64,000 bases of DNA from Microbacteriaceae bacterium (GTDB lineage: Bacteria > Actinomycetota > Actinomycetes > Actinomycetales > Microbacteriaceae), in assembly GCA_027487865.1 (NCBI GenBank), contig JAIYCT010000007.1, forward strand, positions 1 to 64,000, given 5' to 3'. How positions within the stretch are numbered: position 1 is the first letter of the stretch; each line of letters begins with the position of its first letter. A program made the position numbers and the translations under genes. Under the pieces are notes generated by a model, which saw only the letters and a list, made by a program, of their open reading frames with translations, was not told the origin of the DNA and ran no database searches. This document shows positions 9,828-19,071 of the stretch, in pieces.

Positions 9828-10614
9828 GTCAGAGATTGACTTCCAGTTACAGCTAGAGAACTTCGAAGGTCCATTTGACCTACTGCTTCGTCTTATCGGC
9901 AAGCACGAGCTTGATATCACAACTGTCTCACTGGCCAAGGTGACCGACGACTTCATTCAATTTGTAAAAAAGCTCGACGAGCAAGCCGGTATCGAAAGCG
10001 CTTCGGAATTCCTAGTTGTGGCGGCAACCCTGCTCGATCTAAAGATCGCATCGCTCTTGCCACAGGGCGAGGTTGTAGATGCCGAAGACATTGCGCTGTT
10101 AGAGGCGCGAGACATCCTGTTTGCCAAGCTGCTGCAGTATCGCGCATTCAAGGAGATTGCCAGCTGGTTTGGAACCTCGTTGGAGATTGAATCCACTCGC
10201 ATTCCACGCGAGGTAAGGCTTGAGGAGAGATTCCGCAATGCTCGACCGCAGCTGCAGTGGGGGACTTCGCTTTCGGAGTTTGGCCAAATAGCGCAGCTGG
10301 CATTCGCTCCTCGCGAGATTCCTGGAGTTGGGCTTACGCACCTGCACGCATCCAAGGTTTCGATTCGCGAGCAGTCAAGAATCATGGTGGAGCGACTTCG
10401 TAAATCCGGCAGCCTTACCTTCCGTGAATTGATATCCGATTGCGCTGACAGGGCAGAACTTGTCGCCAGATTCTTGGGCATTTTGGAGCTCTACAGGGTT
10501 GGTGCGGCAAGTTTCCACCAGAGCGATCCATTCGCGGATTTCACCGTGGTCTGGGAGGATAAGACTTTTGCAATGGATTCACTTGGAATGTTAGGGGCGG
10601 ACTATGGCGACTGA
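9811..10614 (+). CDS. scpA: Segregation and condensation protein A
   Basis: ScpA is the kleisin subunit that bridges the SMC dimer in the condensin complex. The N-terminal FEGPFDLLLRLIGKHELDI signature is clear, followed by a helical middle and a winged-helix C-terminal part, total 267 residues. The start is GTG 9811 with AAGGGAG upstream; it overlaps parA by 17 bases, and the end overlaps scpB by 11. The overlaps and shared order with scpB indicate one operon. Confidence 0.95.
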   Translation: MAVQLESEIDFQLQLENFEGPFDLLLRLIGKHELDITTVSLAKVTDDFIQFVKKLDEQAGIESASEFLVVAATLLDLKIASLLPQGEVVDAEDIALLEARDILFAKLLQYRAFKEIASWFGTSLEIESTRIPREVRLEERFRNARPQLQWGTSLSEFGQIAQLAFAPREIPGVGLTHLHASKVSIREQSRIMVERLRKSGSLTFRELISDCADRAELVARFLGILELYRVGAASFHQSDPFADFTVVWEDKTFAMDSLGMLGADYGD

Positions 10615-11152
10615 CTTCGCCCTGCGCGCAGCCCTTGAGGCAATCCTGACCGTTGCCGAGACTCCACTGAATCTTGTTACTCTCGCCGGAGCACTTGAAG
10701 TGCCGATTGCTCAGGTAAAGAACGAGCTTGATGGCCTGGTCGAGGAATACCAAAGTGCCAACGATGGCCTTGGCCGTGGATTTGAATTGCGTGAGGTTGG
10801 CGGTGGCTGGCGGCTTTACGTTAGGCCGCAGCACGACTGGGCGGTAAAGCTCTTGGTTGCCAATGAGAATCCGGCCAAGCTGTCTCAGGCTGCGCTTGAG
10901 ACCTTGGCGGTTATTGCCTATCGCCAGCCGATTTCCCGCGGTCAGGTTTCTTCAATTCGCGGAGTAAACGTTGACTCGGTGGTTCGAACCCTGCTTTCCA
11001 GAGGTTTGATTACTGAGCTATACACCGATGCCGAGACTGGAGCTGCCATGTTCGGATCAACCGAGATGCTGCTTGAGGTTTTAGGTATTAATTCAATCGA
11101 GGAACTACCGGCCATCAGCCCGTATTTGCCGGGACAGGATGACATTGACTGA
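10604..11152 (+). CDS. scpB: Segregation and condensation protein B
   Basis: ScpB is the winged-helix accessory subunit of SMC-ScpAB. The 182 residues show two winged-helix units; LSQAALETLAVIAYRQPISRG and VRTLLSRGLI are typical family segments. The ATG lies inside the end of scpA, and the gene overlaps rluB by 14 bases. The smc gene itself is not in this window. Confidence 0.95.
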   Translation: MATDFALRAALEAILTVAETPLNLVTLAGALEVPIAQVKNELDGLVEEYQSANDGLGRGFELREVGGGWRLYVRPQHDWAVKLLVANENPAKLSQAALETLAVIAYRQPISRGQVSSIRGVNVDSVVRTLLSRGLITELYTDAETGAAMFGSTEMLLEVLGINSIEELPAISPYLPGQDDID

Positions 11153-11900
11153 GAACGAAGGCGTACGCCTACAAAAAGTATTGGCTGCCGCGGGTGTTGC
11201 ATCCCGACGAGCCGTTGAGGAAATGATCGTCAAGGGTCGCATCAAGGTGAATGGCAAGGTCGTAAAGGAACTCGGCACTCGCATCTTCCCTGAGGCTGAC
11301 CAGGTAATGGTTGATGGCAGACCCTGGCAGCTAGACCCGGAGCGCATTTACCTTGCCTTCCACAAGCCAAAGGGTGTGGTTTCGACCATGGCGGACGAGA
11401 ACGGCAGACCTTGTCTGGCGGATTACTTTATTGGCTTTGATCGAGTGTTCAACATTGGTCGGCTAGATGCCGAGACCACAGGACTAATCCTGATGACCAA
11501 TGACGGCGAACTGGCTAATGAGCTAGCGCACCCATCGTTTGGTGTCCAGAAGCTTTATGTTGCCAAGGTAAGAGGAAAGATAACCAGGGTTGAGATGCAG
11601 AAGCTCAAGGATGGTGTGAAGCTGGAGGATGGACTTGCTCAAGCGGACAGCGCGAGGGTGATAGACCAGAACGAACAGACTTCGTTGATTGAGCTAGTTT
11701 TGCACTCCGGCAAGAATCGAGTGGTTCGCCGCATGATGGAAGCGGTCGGTTTCCCAGTTTTGGAGCTAACTCGCAAGAGCTTTGGACCAATGCGCTTAGG
11801 TAATCTCAAGCCCGGTCAGTTCCGCGAGTTGAGTAAACTTGAGGTGAGCATGCTTATGGAAGCTGCCACCGGGAAAGAAGTAGCTAGAAAGAGGCGCTAA
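11139..11900 (+). CDS. rluB: RluB-type rRNA pseudouridine synthase
   Basis: The protein (253 residues) belongs to the RsuA/RluB/RluE/RluF family that makes pseudouridine in rRNA. It has an N-terminal S4 domain (VRLQKVLAAAGVASRRAVEE) and the catalytic region FNIGRLDAETTGLILMTNDGEL, in which the Asp of GRLDAET is the catalytic residue. It follows scpB as in most actinobacteria and Firmicutes. RluB (U2605 in 23S) is the best guess, though RsuA-like specificity cannot be excluded. Its stop TAA shares a base with the ATG of aroH. Confidence 0.9.
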   Translation: MTLTENEGVRLQKVLAAAGVASRRAVEEMIVKGRIKVNGKVVKELGTRIFPEADQVMVDGRPWQLDPERIYLAFHKPKGVVSTMADENGRPCLADYFIGFDRVFNIGRLDAETTGLILMTNDGELANELAHPSFGVQKLYVAKVRGKITRVEMQKLKDGVKLEDGLAQADSARVIDQNEQTSLIELVLHSGKNRVVRRMMEAVGFPVLELTRKSFGPMRLGNLKPGQFRELSKLEVSMLMEAATGKEVARKRR

Positions 11901-12262
11901 TGGCCGTTCGCGCAATTAGGGGAGCCATCCAAATCAGTCAGGACGAGCGTTCTGAGCTACTCAAGGGCACCGCTGAACTTGTAACCAAGGTGCTGCACGA
12001 GAACAACCTCGATCTTGCAGACCTAATCTCAATCTGGTTTACCGCAACCCCTGACCTCGTGAGTGAGTTTCCGGCGCTCGCAGCTAGAGAGCTCGGTTTA
12101 GGTGATGTCCCACTTATGTGCTCGGTCGAAATGGCTGTCGCAGGCTCAATGCCAAGGGTTATTCGACTAATGATGCACATCGAGACCAAACTTTCCCGCT
12201 CCGAGATAAAGCATGTTTATTTGCGCGGGGCAACTGCACTTAGGGCTGATCTAGCCCAGTGA
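11900..12262 (+). CDS. aroH: Chorismate mutase, AroH class
   Basis: Chorismate mutase converts chorismate to prephenate for Phe and Tyr synthesis. The 120-residue sequence matches the trimeric AroH fold rather than the all-helical AroQ type, with VRAIRGAIQI at the N-terminus, FTATPDLVSEFPALAAREL in the middle, and PRVIRLMMHI followed by HVYLRGA at the end. It is translationally coupled to rluB (TAATG) and to tyrA (GTGA), which places the two steps from chorismate to hydroxyphenylpyruvate side by side. Confidence 0.93.
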   Translation: MAVRAIRGAIQISQDERSELLKGTAELVTKVLHENNLDLADLISIWFTATPDLVSEFPALAARELGLGDVPLMCSVEMAVAGSMPRVIRLMMHIETKLSRSEIKHVYLRGATALRADLAQ

Positions 12263-13326
12263 AGAACCCAGAAATCAAAATTGTTGGGGCTGGCCTTTTA
12301 GGCACCAGCCTTGGCTTGGCGTTGGCTAGACAGTCAGTTGTTGCCACCCTGGAAGATCAGTCCAAGGCAAATTTGCGACTGGCTATCGAATACGGTGCCG
12401 GAGTCGAAACTGGCCCAGAGCCAGACTTGGTGATTGTTTGTGTTCCACCGGACCTAACCGCAGATGTCGTTATTGAGCAGCTCCAAAAGCATCCGGCGGC
12501 CACGGTTACCGATGTTGCTTCGGTCAAGAGCAAGGTTGCCCAAGATGTAGCGCTCGCGCTACCTGATCACGCTCTCCGCTACATCGGCTCTCACCCGATG
12601 GCTGGTCGAGAAAAGGGCGGTCCTTCAGCTGCTCGAGCGGATTTGTTTTTTGCTAGACCTTGGATCATTACTTCTTCAAAAGACTCATCACCGGCTGCCA
12701 TCGAGCTAATTCGGGACGTGGCTTTGCGTCTAGGCGCACTCCCGGTTGAGCTCAGTGCAACAGAGCACGATGAGGCAGTGGCTATGGTTTCTCACCTGCC
12801 ACAGTTGGTGGCATCGCTTCTGGCAAACAGGCTGAACCTTGGCACGGCCGAGCAGCTTGGACTTGCGGGCCAAGGTCTTCGTGACACTTCGAGAATTGCC
12901 GCCAGCGACCCAGAGCTTTGGGTGCAGATCATCTCCCAGAATTCCCACTCGATAGCGCCACTGCTTTCCATGCTGCACGCGGACCTTGAGCAGTTGGTTG
13001 AATCGGTTGCACAGATTGACCAGTCTGGAAGCCTGGCCAAGATTCACGCCCTGTTGCAAGGCGGTAATTCTGGCGTTGCACGTATTCCAGGTAAGCACGG
13101 CGGAAAGAGCTCTAATTACCAGGTCGTTACCGTGGTCATCGAGGATGCCCCAGGCGCGCTGGCAAGTCTGTTGACTTTCATTGGTGAGATCGGTGTCAAC
13201 CTTGAGGATCTAAATCTTGAGCACTCACCGGGCGCTCCAATTGGTTTGGTCGAATTGCAGGTGCTGCCTGAGGTGGCAACCAAGCTTTCAGAGCAGCTCG
13301 TGTCGAACGGTTGGCGGTTGGTCTAG
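12259..13326 (+). CDS. tyrA: Prephenate dehydrogenase
   Basis: TyrA oxidises prephenate to 4-hydroxyphenylpyruvate for tyrosine synthesis. The 355 residues have an N-terminal Rossmann dinucleotide fold (VGAGLLGTSLGLALA), the catalytic-region SHPMAGREKGGP, a helical dimerisation part, and a C-terminal ACT-like domain starting near YQVVTVVIEDAPGALA, which probably serves feedback control. It starts at GTG 12259, overlapping the aroH stop, and ends with TAG whose G is the first base of the cmk GTG. Confidence 0.93.
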   Translation: MKNPEIKIVGAGLLGTSLGLALARQSVVATLEDQSKANLRLAIEYGAGVETGPEPDLVIVCVPPDLTADVVIEQLQKHPAATVTDVASVKSKVAQDVALALPDHALRYIGSHPMAGREKGGPSAARADLFFARPWIITSSKDSSPAAIELIRDVALRLGALPVELSATEHDEAVAMVSHLPQLVASLLANRLNLGTAEQLGLAGQGLRDTSRIAASDPELWVQIISQNSHSIAPLLSMLHADLEQLVESVAQIDQSGSLAKIHALLQGGNSGVARIPGKHGGKSSNYQVVTVVIEDAPGALASLLTFIGEIGVNLEDLNLEHSPGAPIGLVELQVLPEVATKLSEQLVSNGWRLV

Positions 13327-13964
13327 TGGCCGAGTTTGTAATTGCCATTGATGGACCAGCTGGCTCTGGTAAGTCCAGCGTCTCAAAAGAAGTTGCCAGG
13401 CGACTTGGGTTTGGCTACCTTGACACCGGTGCTGGCTATCGAGCCCTTGCACTTCATGGCCTAAACAATCCCGGTCAAGAGATCCAGCAGCTGTTTGACT
13501 CCTTCGACTATGCAATATCTCTTGATCCGGATCACCCAGCGGTGATGGTAGGTGACGAAGATGTGACAGCCGAGATTAGAACTGAGCGCATCGCCAGCGC
13601 GGTAAGCCAAATCGCAAAACTACCCGAGGTTCGAAAGTTCCAGCTCGAAGATGCCAGAGCGCTAATTTCTGCATGCAATATGCCTGGAATTGTGGTTGAG
13701 GGGCGAGATATCACAACCGTTGTTGCCCCGGATGCTCAGTTACGAATATTGCTTACTGCCAGTGAGGCCGTTAGGCTCGCTAGGAGAGGTTTAGAAAACA
13801 GCGAGAGCGCTGAAAACCTCAAGGCCCGTGACGCTTCCGATTCGAAGGTTGTCGAGTTCATGATTGCGGCCGAAGGTGTTTATTTAGTTGATACCACTGA
13901 CTTGGATTTTGAATCCAGCGTGGCTGAAGTATTGAGATTGGTAGAGGTGGTGAAGCATGGCTGA
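13326..13964 (+). CDS. cmk: Cytidylate kinase
   Basis: Cmk phosphorylates CMP and dCMP. The P-loop [19 protein letters not shown] and DTGAGYRAL are present near the N-terminus, and [15 protein letters not shown] in the middle. GTG 13326 is chosen as start since it overlaps the tyrA stop by one base; an in-frame TTG at 13311 would add five residues. The protein is 212 residues, slightly short for the family (around 225). It overlaps der by eight bases, and the cmk-der pair is conserved in actinobacteria. Confidence 0.93.
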   Translation: MAEFVIAIDGPAGSGKSSVSKEVARRLGFGYLDTGAGYRALALHGLNNPGQEIQQLFDSFDYAISLDPDHPAVMVGDEDVTAEIRTERIASAVSQIAKLPEVRKFQLEDARALISACNMPGIVVEGRDITTVVAPDAQLRILLTASEAVRLARRGLENSESAENLKARDASDSKVVEFMIAAEGVYLVDTTDLDFESSVAEVLRLVEVVKHG

Positions 13965-15420
13965 AGAATTCGATCCAGTATTGGCCGAAGCTCAGGCGCA
14001 AGTTCTGCGCGAAGAGTTGACGCAGTATGACTTGGATGAGGAAGATTTTGGGCTCTTAGAGCTTGATCTAGACGAAGAGTATCAAGACGGCTATCGCCCT
14101 TCTCCTCCGGTTTTGGCAATTGTTGGAAGACCTAACGTAGGTAAGTCTGCGCTGGTGAACCGTATCCTTGGTCGTCGCGAGGCTGTCGTAGAAGACAAGC
14201 CCGGCATCACCCGCGACCGTGTCTCCTATCGTGCTGAGTGGAATGGCCGCTCAATCACCCTGGTGGACACCGGTGGCTGGGAGCACGATGCCTCCGGTAT
14301 CGATGCATCGGTAGCCGAGCAGGCTGAGATTGCAGTAGATCTGGCAGATGCAGTTTTGTTCGTGGTTGACGCCCTGGTTGGTCCTACCGCATCAGATGAG
14401 CGCGTGGTCAAGATGCTGCGCGGTTCCGGTAAGCCGGTGCTTTTGGTTGCCAACAAGATAGATGACGCTCACCTGGACCCAGAGGCTCATGCACTTTGGA
14501 GCCTGGGACTGGGCGAGCCATACCCAGTTTCAGCGCTGCACGGTAGGGGAGTGGCAGACCTTTTGGACGCTGTCCTAAAGGTGCTTCCAGAAAAGTCAGC
14601 GATTGCGGCTGATGAATTCTCAGGACCCCGTCGAGTCGCCCTAATTGGTAGACCAAACGTTGGTAAGTCATCGCTTTTGAATAAGGCAACCGGAACCAAC
14701 CGTGCTGTTGTGAACGAAATGGCTGGCACTACCCGTGACCCAATCGACGAGCAGGTTGAGATCTCCGGTCGCATATGGAGATTCATTGATACCGCAGGTA
14801 TTAGACGAAAGATGCACCGCGTCGAGGGTGCTGATTTCTACGCATCACTTCGAACCGCAACCGCCTTGGAGCGTGCCGAGGTAGCTGTAGTGCTTTTCGA
14901 TGTAACTGAAGCTATCAGCGAAGCCGACATCCGTATCGTGCAGCTTGGCCTTGATTCCGGTCGTGCACTGATTATTGCTTTCAACAAGTGGGACCTCCTA
15001 GACGAAGAACGTCGCATCTACCTCGAGAAGGAAATCGATCGCGATCTCGCACACGTTGACTGGGCGCCAAGGGTAAACCTCTCGGCACTTACCGGTCGCC
15101 ACCTTGAGAAGCTAGTTCCTGCCCTTGAACTAGCGCTTGAGTCATGGGACACCAGAATTCCAACCGGAAAACTAAATGCTTTCCTTCAGGAACTTCAGGC
15201 AGCAACCCCGCACCCAATTCGTGGGGGTAAGCAGCCTAGGATTCTGTTCGGAACCCAGGCAGCATCAAGGCCTCCAAAGTTCGTGCTCTTTGCAACCGGA
15301 TTTATCGAAGCCGGTTACCGCCGCTTTATCATTCGTAAGCTTCGCGAGACCTATGGTTTTGAGGGCAGCCCTATTGAGATCGGCGTTCGAGTAAGAGAGC
15401 GCAGAAAGCGCGGCAAGTAA
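13957..15420 (+). CDS. der: Ribosome biogenesis GTPase Der (EngA)
   Basis: Der is a double-GTPase needed for 50S subunit assembly. The 487 residues contain an acidic N-terminal extension of about 50 residues, G-domain 1 ([21 protein letters not shown]), G-domain 2 ([21 protein letters not shown]) and a C-terminal KH-like domain ending in Arg/Lys. The acidic extension (rich in Asp, Glu, Leu) is typical of actinobacterial Der. The stop TAA overlaps the ldh ATG by one base. Confidence 0.97.
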   Translation: MAEEFDPVLAEAQAQVLREELTQYDLDEEDFGLLELDLDEEYQDGYRPSPPVLAIVGRPNVGKSALVNRILGRREAVVEDKPGITRDRVSYRAEWNGRSITLVDTGGWEHDASGIDASVAEQAEIAVDLADAVLFVVDALVGPTASDERVVKMLRGSGKPVLLVANKIDDAHLDPEAHALWSLGLGEPYPVSALHGRGVADLLDAVLKVLPEKSAIAADEFSGPRRVALIGRPNVGKSSLLNKATGTNRAVVNEMAGTTRDPIDEQVEISGRIWRFIDTAGIRRKMHRVEGADFYASLRTATALERAEVAVVLFDVTEAISEADIRIVQLGLDSGRALIIAFNKWDLLDEERRIYLEKEIDRDLAHVDWAPRVNLSALTGRHLEKLVPALELALESWDTRIPTGKLNAFLQELQAATPHPIRGGKQPRILFGTQAASRPPKFVLFATGFIEAGYRRFIIRKLRETYGFEGSPIEIGVRVRERRKRGK

Positions 15421-16358
15421 TGTCCAAAATCTCTGTGGTTGGAGCAGGTGCTGTTGGAACCGCAACCGCCTATGCGCTGCTAATCAAAGAAGTTGCTAGT
15501 GACATTGTCCTCTATGACATCGCAACCGAAAAGGTTGAAGCTGAGGTTTTAGATCTAGCTCACGGAACCCTGTTCACTGGCTTTTCTAGAATCTCTGGAG
15601 GAAGCGACATCAAGGTCACCGCAAACAGTGACCTCATCATCGTGACCGCAGGTGCTAAGCAGAAGCCAGGACAAACCAGGCTCGATCTAGCTGCCACAAA
15701 TGCGGAGATTTTCAAGAAGATTCTGCCTGAGTTGCTTACGCACTCTCCAAATGCAATCTTTCTGCTTGTCACTAACCCATGCGATGTGCTGGCCGTTGTT
15801 GCTCAACGAATCAGCGGTTTGCCTGCAAACAGAATCTTTGCATCGGGAACCGTTTTGGACAGTGCACGTTTGCGCTGGGTAATCGCAGAGCGCTTCAAGG
15901 TTTCAAATAACTCCGTGCACGCCTACATAGTCGGAGAGCATGGCGATAGCGAATTCTCGCTTTGGAGCCAGACCAGAATCGGCCCTGTGCCCATAACTGA
16001 GTGGGAATTGTCCCCAGGAACCTTCATCACCCAGCAGGAGCTTGACCAGATAGCACTCGATGTAAAGAACGCCGCCTACAAGGTAATCGCCGGCAAAGGT
16101 GCAACAAACTACGCTATTGGACTTTCTGCAACCAGGATCGCTCAAGCGATTTTGACCGACTCAAATGACGTGCTCTCGGTAAGCAGTGTTCTTGAGAACT
16201 ACCAGGGCGTTTCCGGAGTTGCTTTATCAGTTCCAACAATCGTGAATCGCCAAGGTGCAACTCGCGCAGTGGAAGTGCCAATGACCAAGGCCGAACACGC
16301 TAAGTTCTTGGCCTCTGCAGCAGCAATTGAGCAATCGCTCAAGACTTTGGGCTACTGA
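15420..16358 (+). CDS. ldh: L-lactate dehydrogenase
   Basis: The enzyme interconverts pyruvate and L-lactate with NAD. The 312 residues show the Rossmann motif VVGAGAVGTATAYAL, the substrate-loop KQKPGQTRLDL, VTNPCDVLAVVA, and the catalytic His in VGEHGDSEFSLW. Gln in the GQTR loop points to lactate rather than malate, for which Arg is expected at this place. It is coupled to der through TAATG, an unusual partner for a metabolic gene. It is the last gene of the long plus-strand run, and no clear terminator follows. Confidence 0.93.
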   Translation: MSKISVVGAGAVGTATAYALLIKEVASDIVLYDIATEKVEAEVLDLAHGTLFTGFSRISGGSDIKVTANSDLIIVTAGAKQKPGQTRLDLAATNAEIFKKILPELLTHSPNAIFLLVTNPCDVLAVVAQRISGLPANRIFASGTVLDSARLRWVIAERFKVSNNSVHAYIVGEHGDSEFSLWSQTRIGPVPITEWELSPGTFITQQELDQIALDVKNAAYKVIAGKGATNYAIGLSATRIAQAILTDSNDVLSVSSVLENYQGVSGVALSVPTIVNRQGATRAVEVPMTKAEHAKFLASAAAIEQSLKTLGY

Positions 16359-16372
16359 GCATTTCAAGCACA

Positions 16373-16404
16373 TTACAAATAGGTGCTGCTCGGACGAATA
16401 GACT
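16373..16404 (+). promoter_or_regulatory. Possible tRNA-Pro promoter
   Basis: TTACAA at 16373-16378 is followed after 17 bases by GAATAG, or after 20 bases by TAGACT (16399-16404). The second hexamer fits the actinobacterial TANNNT form, but the spacing is long. The pair lies 19 bases or more before the tRNA gene. Confidence 0.3.
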
Positions 16405-16422
16405 GCATTTGTTGTTATGCAA

Positions 16423-16496
<74 letters not shown>

Positions 16497-16625
16497 CTGG
16501 GGGAACTAGGGGAACTCTGAAAGTGTTCTCGGCCTCCGTGAGAATGTCGGAACCGCAAGTTAGGCTAGACATACGGATACCCGAGCATCGGGGCTTAGTG
16601 GAGTTTGGATCAGGGGCGATAACTA

Positions 16626-18953
16626 ATGTCGAGCCAGTCGATAACTTTGCTTGCCCGAAATCTTCGAGGTAGGGCAATCGCTCTGGTTCTTGCGATGCTA
16701 GCCCTGAGTTTTTCAGCTTTGCCTGCCAAGGCCGTGAGTAACCCCAATGCCGTAACCATCAACAACTCAATTTGCGACTTGACCTCCGCGGGCTATTTAG
16801 GCGCAGGTTCGGTAAACAACCCCTGGCAGATAAGTGACTCGGCTTCACTTTGGGAAACCGCCGATTGCGAAGCTCAAAATCCGGGCGGCAAATACGTGCT
16901 CACGCGAAACATCGATTTAACTAGCGCCAGTGCTTTTACTCGACGTGCTATCGGCTACGTGTCTACGGGAAACATCTACCGCTTCCAGGGGAAGTTTGAT
17001 GGCCAAGGACATAGCATTTCCAACCTAAACATTGAAGGCTTGTATGCTCCGACGGTCCCTATTCAAAATGTGGCGTCGGCAGGATTGTTTGCGTGGCTAA
17101 ATGATGCTGAAATCAAGAACTTGGCCCTGTCAGGGACAGTTTCGGGAGCAATTAATAGCACCGTCACCAACGACGAAGAGTACTCAACTGGTTTCTTGGG
17201 AGCCCGATCATCTGGGAATTTGATTCTTTCAAACCTAACTATCTCGGGCAGCGTGTCGGGGTACAGCCGGGTTGGCAACTTGGTTGGCGTCGCGGAAAGC
17301 GTGTCAGCTACAACAGTTCATGTGACCGGCCGGGTCGCAGGTTATTCGTCGGTTGGGGGCTTTTTCGGCCATGTCTCACAATCAGCAGCTATTTCACTGT
17401 CGTTGAATCAGGCCCTTATCGATGCTCAGTTCGCTCCCACAGCAATCTCTGCAGGAGGATTTATTGGATTCGGTGAGCAAATCGAGATCAGCCAATCGGT
17501 TAACTCAGGTGCGGTGAAGGGCATAGCCGAAACCGGCGGATTTGTCGGATCTGCTGGAGTGGTGACTATTTCTGCATCGGTAAATTCCGGGGAAGTCAGC
17601 GGTGGCTCCTTCGACCAAGGCGTTGCAGGAACTCAAGCTGCTGGCCTGGTCGGTTTTGCCATTCAGGCACATTTCTTTCAGAGCGCTAACCGAGGAAACG
17701 TCTCCATGTGGGGATCGATTGCAGGCGGTCTCATTGGGCAAGTCACGCGCCTATCTGTCGAGCAAAGCCAAAATGCAGGCGTTCTCAGGACAAGAGATGG
17801 AAACACCGGTGGAATTGTGGGTAGGGTCAACTTCCTCGATATTAGGAATTCGCACAACTCCGGCGCAGTTGTGGCAAATACTTTTCTTGGCGGTTTAGCG
17901 TCGCGCGTCATTAGTACCGCTCGTATAGAGAGCACATACAACATCGGCACGCTGTCTCAATCCCCGCAGTGGTCGATCAGTCGATGGCTTACTCCAGCTG
18001 TAACCGACATAGACGGCATGATGGCATTTGGTTCTGGATCAATAAGTTCCTCCTACACAATTCCGCCATCGTCCAAGGTTGGAACGTCAACGGTTCTGGA
18101 ACTTAGGATGAAGCCCACCTACGCCGGTTGGGACTTTGTTTCGATTTGGGGTTTCGATTGCAATGATGCAATTGCCACCCCAAAACTTCGAGCACTTTCT
18201 GGAAACGCTTCTTTGAGCAGCAACTCTTGCCCAATAGCCATATCTAACCCAGGATCCCCACCGCCTCTGCCCCCGTCCCCAAACGAGACCCCGCCGGGCG
18301 GGGCTTCTAACTCTTCGACATTGAGTTCCACGTCGTCCTCAACGAGTTCCAATTCGGGGAATGCAGGCGGCAATCAAGGTTCAGGGGATCGCACGCCAGT
18401 CCTTTTGGGCACTTACACAACATCGCCCGGTTTGATTTTGAAGTTAGTGGGCACATCCCTTGATGTTGTGAATCGAGTATTAATCGGCACAGTCAGTGTC
18501 ACCATTTCCGCTTCAGCCTTGACCACGCTGAACGTCATGGTTCCAATTTCAATACCTCTGGGGTCACACGATCTAACTTTGGAGTCGAACTCCGGTCGCT
18601 TTACGAAAACCAAAGCGCTAATCGTGAAAGCCAACTCAAGCTCGACCCGGTCAGCTCTTGCCGGAAAGTCATTTGCGCTACCAAAGTTCACTGTTGGAAA
18701 AACGACTTTGAATTCTCTCCAACGACAATTTGTCTCGAGACTTTTGTTGGACTCTGGTGTGTCGAAGGTGGTCTGCACCGGGCTGGTGCGGTCCGGAATG
18801 ACTCACCACGCAAGAGTCCAAGTGAGACTGCGGGCAAAGGCTGCTTGCAACCAGGTGAAGTTCTTGCTTCCGAACTCAAGTGTCTGGGTTCAAAGTCGAT
18901 CAACAAGCTCCAAACAAATGCTGGGTCGAGTAATTATCACCATTAGGGGATAG
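16626..18953 (+). CDS. Secreted GLUG-repeat surface protein
   Basis: This 775-residue protein has a Sec signal peptide (basic start, hydrophobic 16-31, ALPAKA cleavage site at 36). Residues about 60-520 consist of beta-helix-like repeats with GGFVGSAG, GGLIGQVTRL and GGIVGRVNFL units, the GLUG type seen in adhesins. A Pro/Ser/Asn/Gly-rich linker follows at about 540-590, then an IPT/TIG-like beta-sandwich (to about 675), and a C-terminal stretch that resembles a degenerate OmpA-like domain (VVCTGLV...RAKAACNQV). No LPXTG motif is seen. AGGGG at 16612-16616 supports the ATG. It stands alone between a tRNA and pgsA, and it is the one obviously accessory gene here. A role in adhesion is inference. 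Confidence 0.8.
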   Translation: MSSQSITLLARNLRGRAIALVLAMLALSFSALPAKAVSNPNAVTINNSICDLTSAGYLGAGSVNNPWQISDSASLWETADCEAQNPGGKYVLTRNIDLTSASAFTRRAIGYVSTGNIYRFQGKFDGQGHSISNLNIEGLYAPTVPIQNVASAGLFAWLNDAEIKNLALSGTVSGAINSTVTNDEEYSTGFLGARSSGNLILSNLTISGSVSGYSRVGNLVGVAESVSATTVHVTGRVAGYSSVGGFFGHVSQSAAISLSLNQALIDAQFAPTAISAGGFIGFGEQIEISQSVNSGAVKGIAETGGFVGSAGVVTISASVNSGEVSGGSFDQGVAGTQAAGLVGFAIQAHFFQSANRGNVSMWGSIAGGLIGQVTRLSVEQSQNAGVLRTRDGNTGGIVGRVNFLDIRNSHNSGAVVANTFLGGLASRVISTARIESTYNIGTLSQSPQWSISRWLTPAVTDIDGMMAFGSGSISSSYTIPPSSKVGTSTVLELRMKPTYAGWDFVSIWGFDCNDAIATPKLRALSGNASLSSNSCPIAISNPGSPPPLPPSPNETPPGGASNSSTLSSTSSSTSSNSGNAGGNQGSGDRTPVLLGTYTTSPGLILKLVGTSLDVVNRVLIGTVSVTISASALTTLNVMVPISIPLGSHDLTLESNSGRFTKTKALIVKANSSSTRSALAGKSFALPKFTVGKTTLNSLQRQFVSRLLLDSGVSKVVCTGLVRSGMTHHARVQVRLRAKAACNQVKFLLPNSSVWVQSRSTSSKQMLGRVIITIRG

Positions 18954-19058
18954 TAAAGTTTCACAGCCTTTAGAGTCGTCTTGCCTCGGTCACAGGGCGA
19001 TCTTGAACCAGAGCTCAACGTGGGTCCCGAGCTGACCAGTTTTATAACCTCTCCCTAT

Positions 19059-19064
19059 TAGAAT
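19059..19064 (+). promoter_or_regulatory. -10 box TAGAAT, probable leaderless start of pgsA
   Basis: TAGAAT ends seven bases before the ATG at 19072, and no Shine-Dalgarno is found in the preceding 30 bases. This distance would place the transcription start at the A of the ATG. Confidence 0.55.
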
Positions 19065-19071
19065 CTGGCTC

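Noticed and set aside
16497-16517. Short direct repeat GGGGAACT behind the tRNA as an attachment site
   Set aside because: The repeat is only eight or nine bases in tandem and has no copy of the tRNA 3' end downstream, so no integration is shown.
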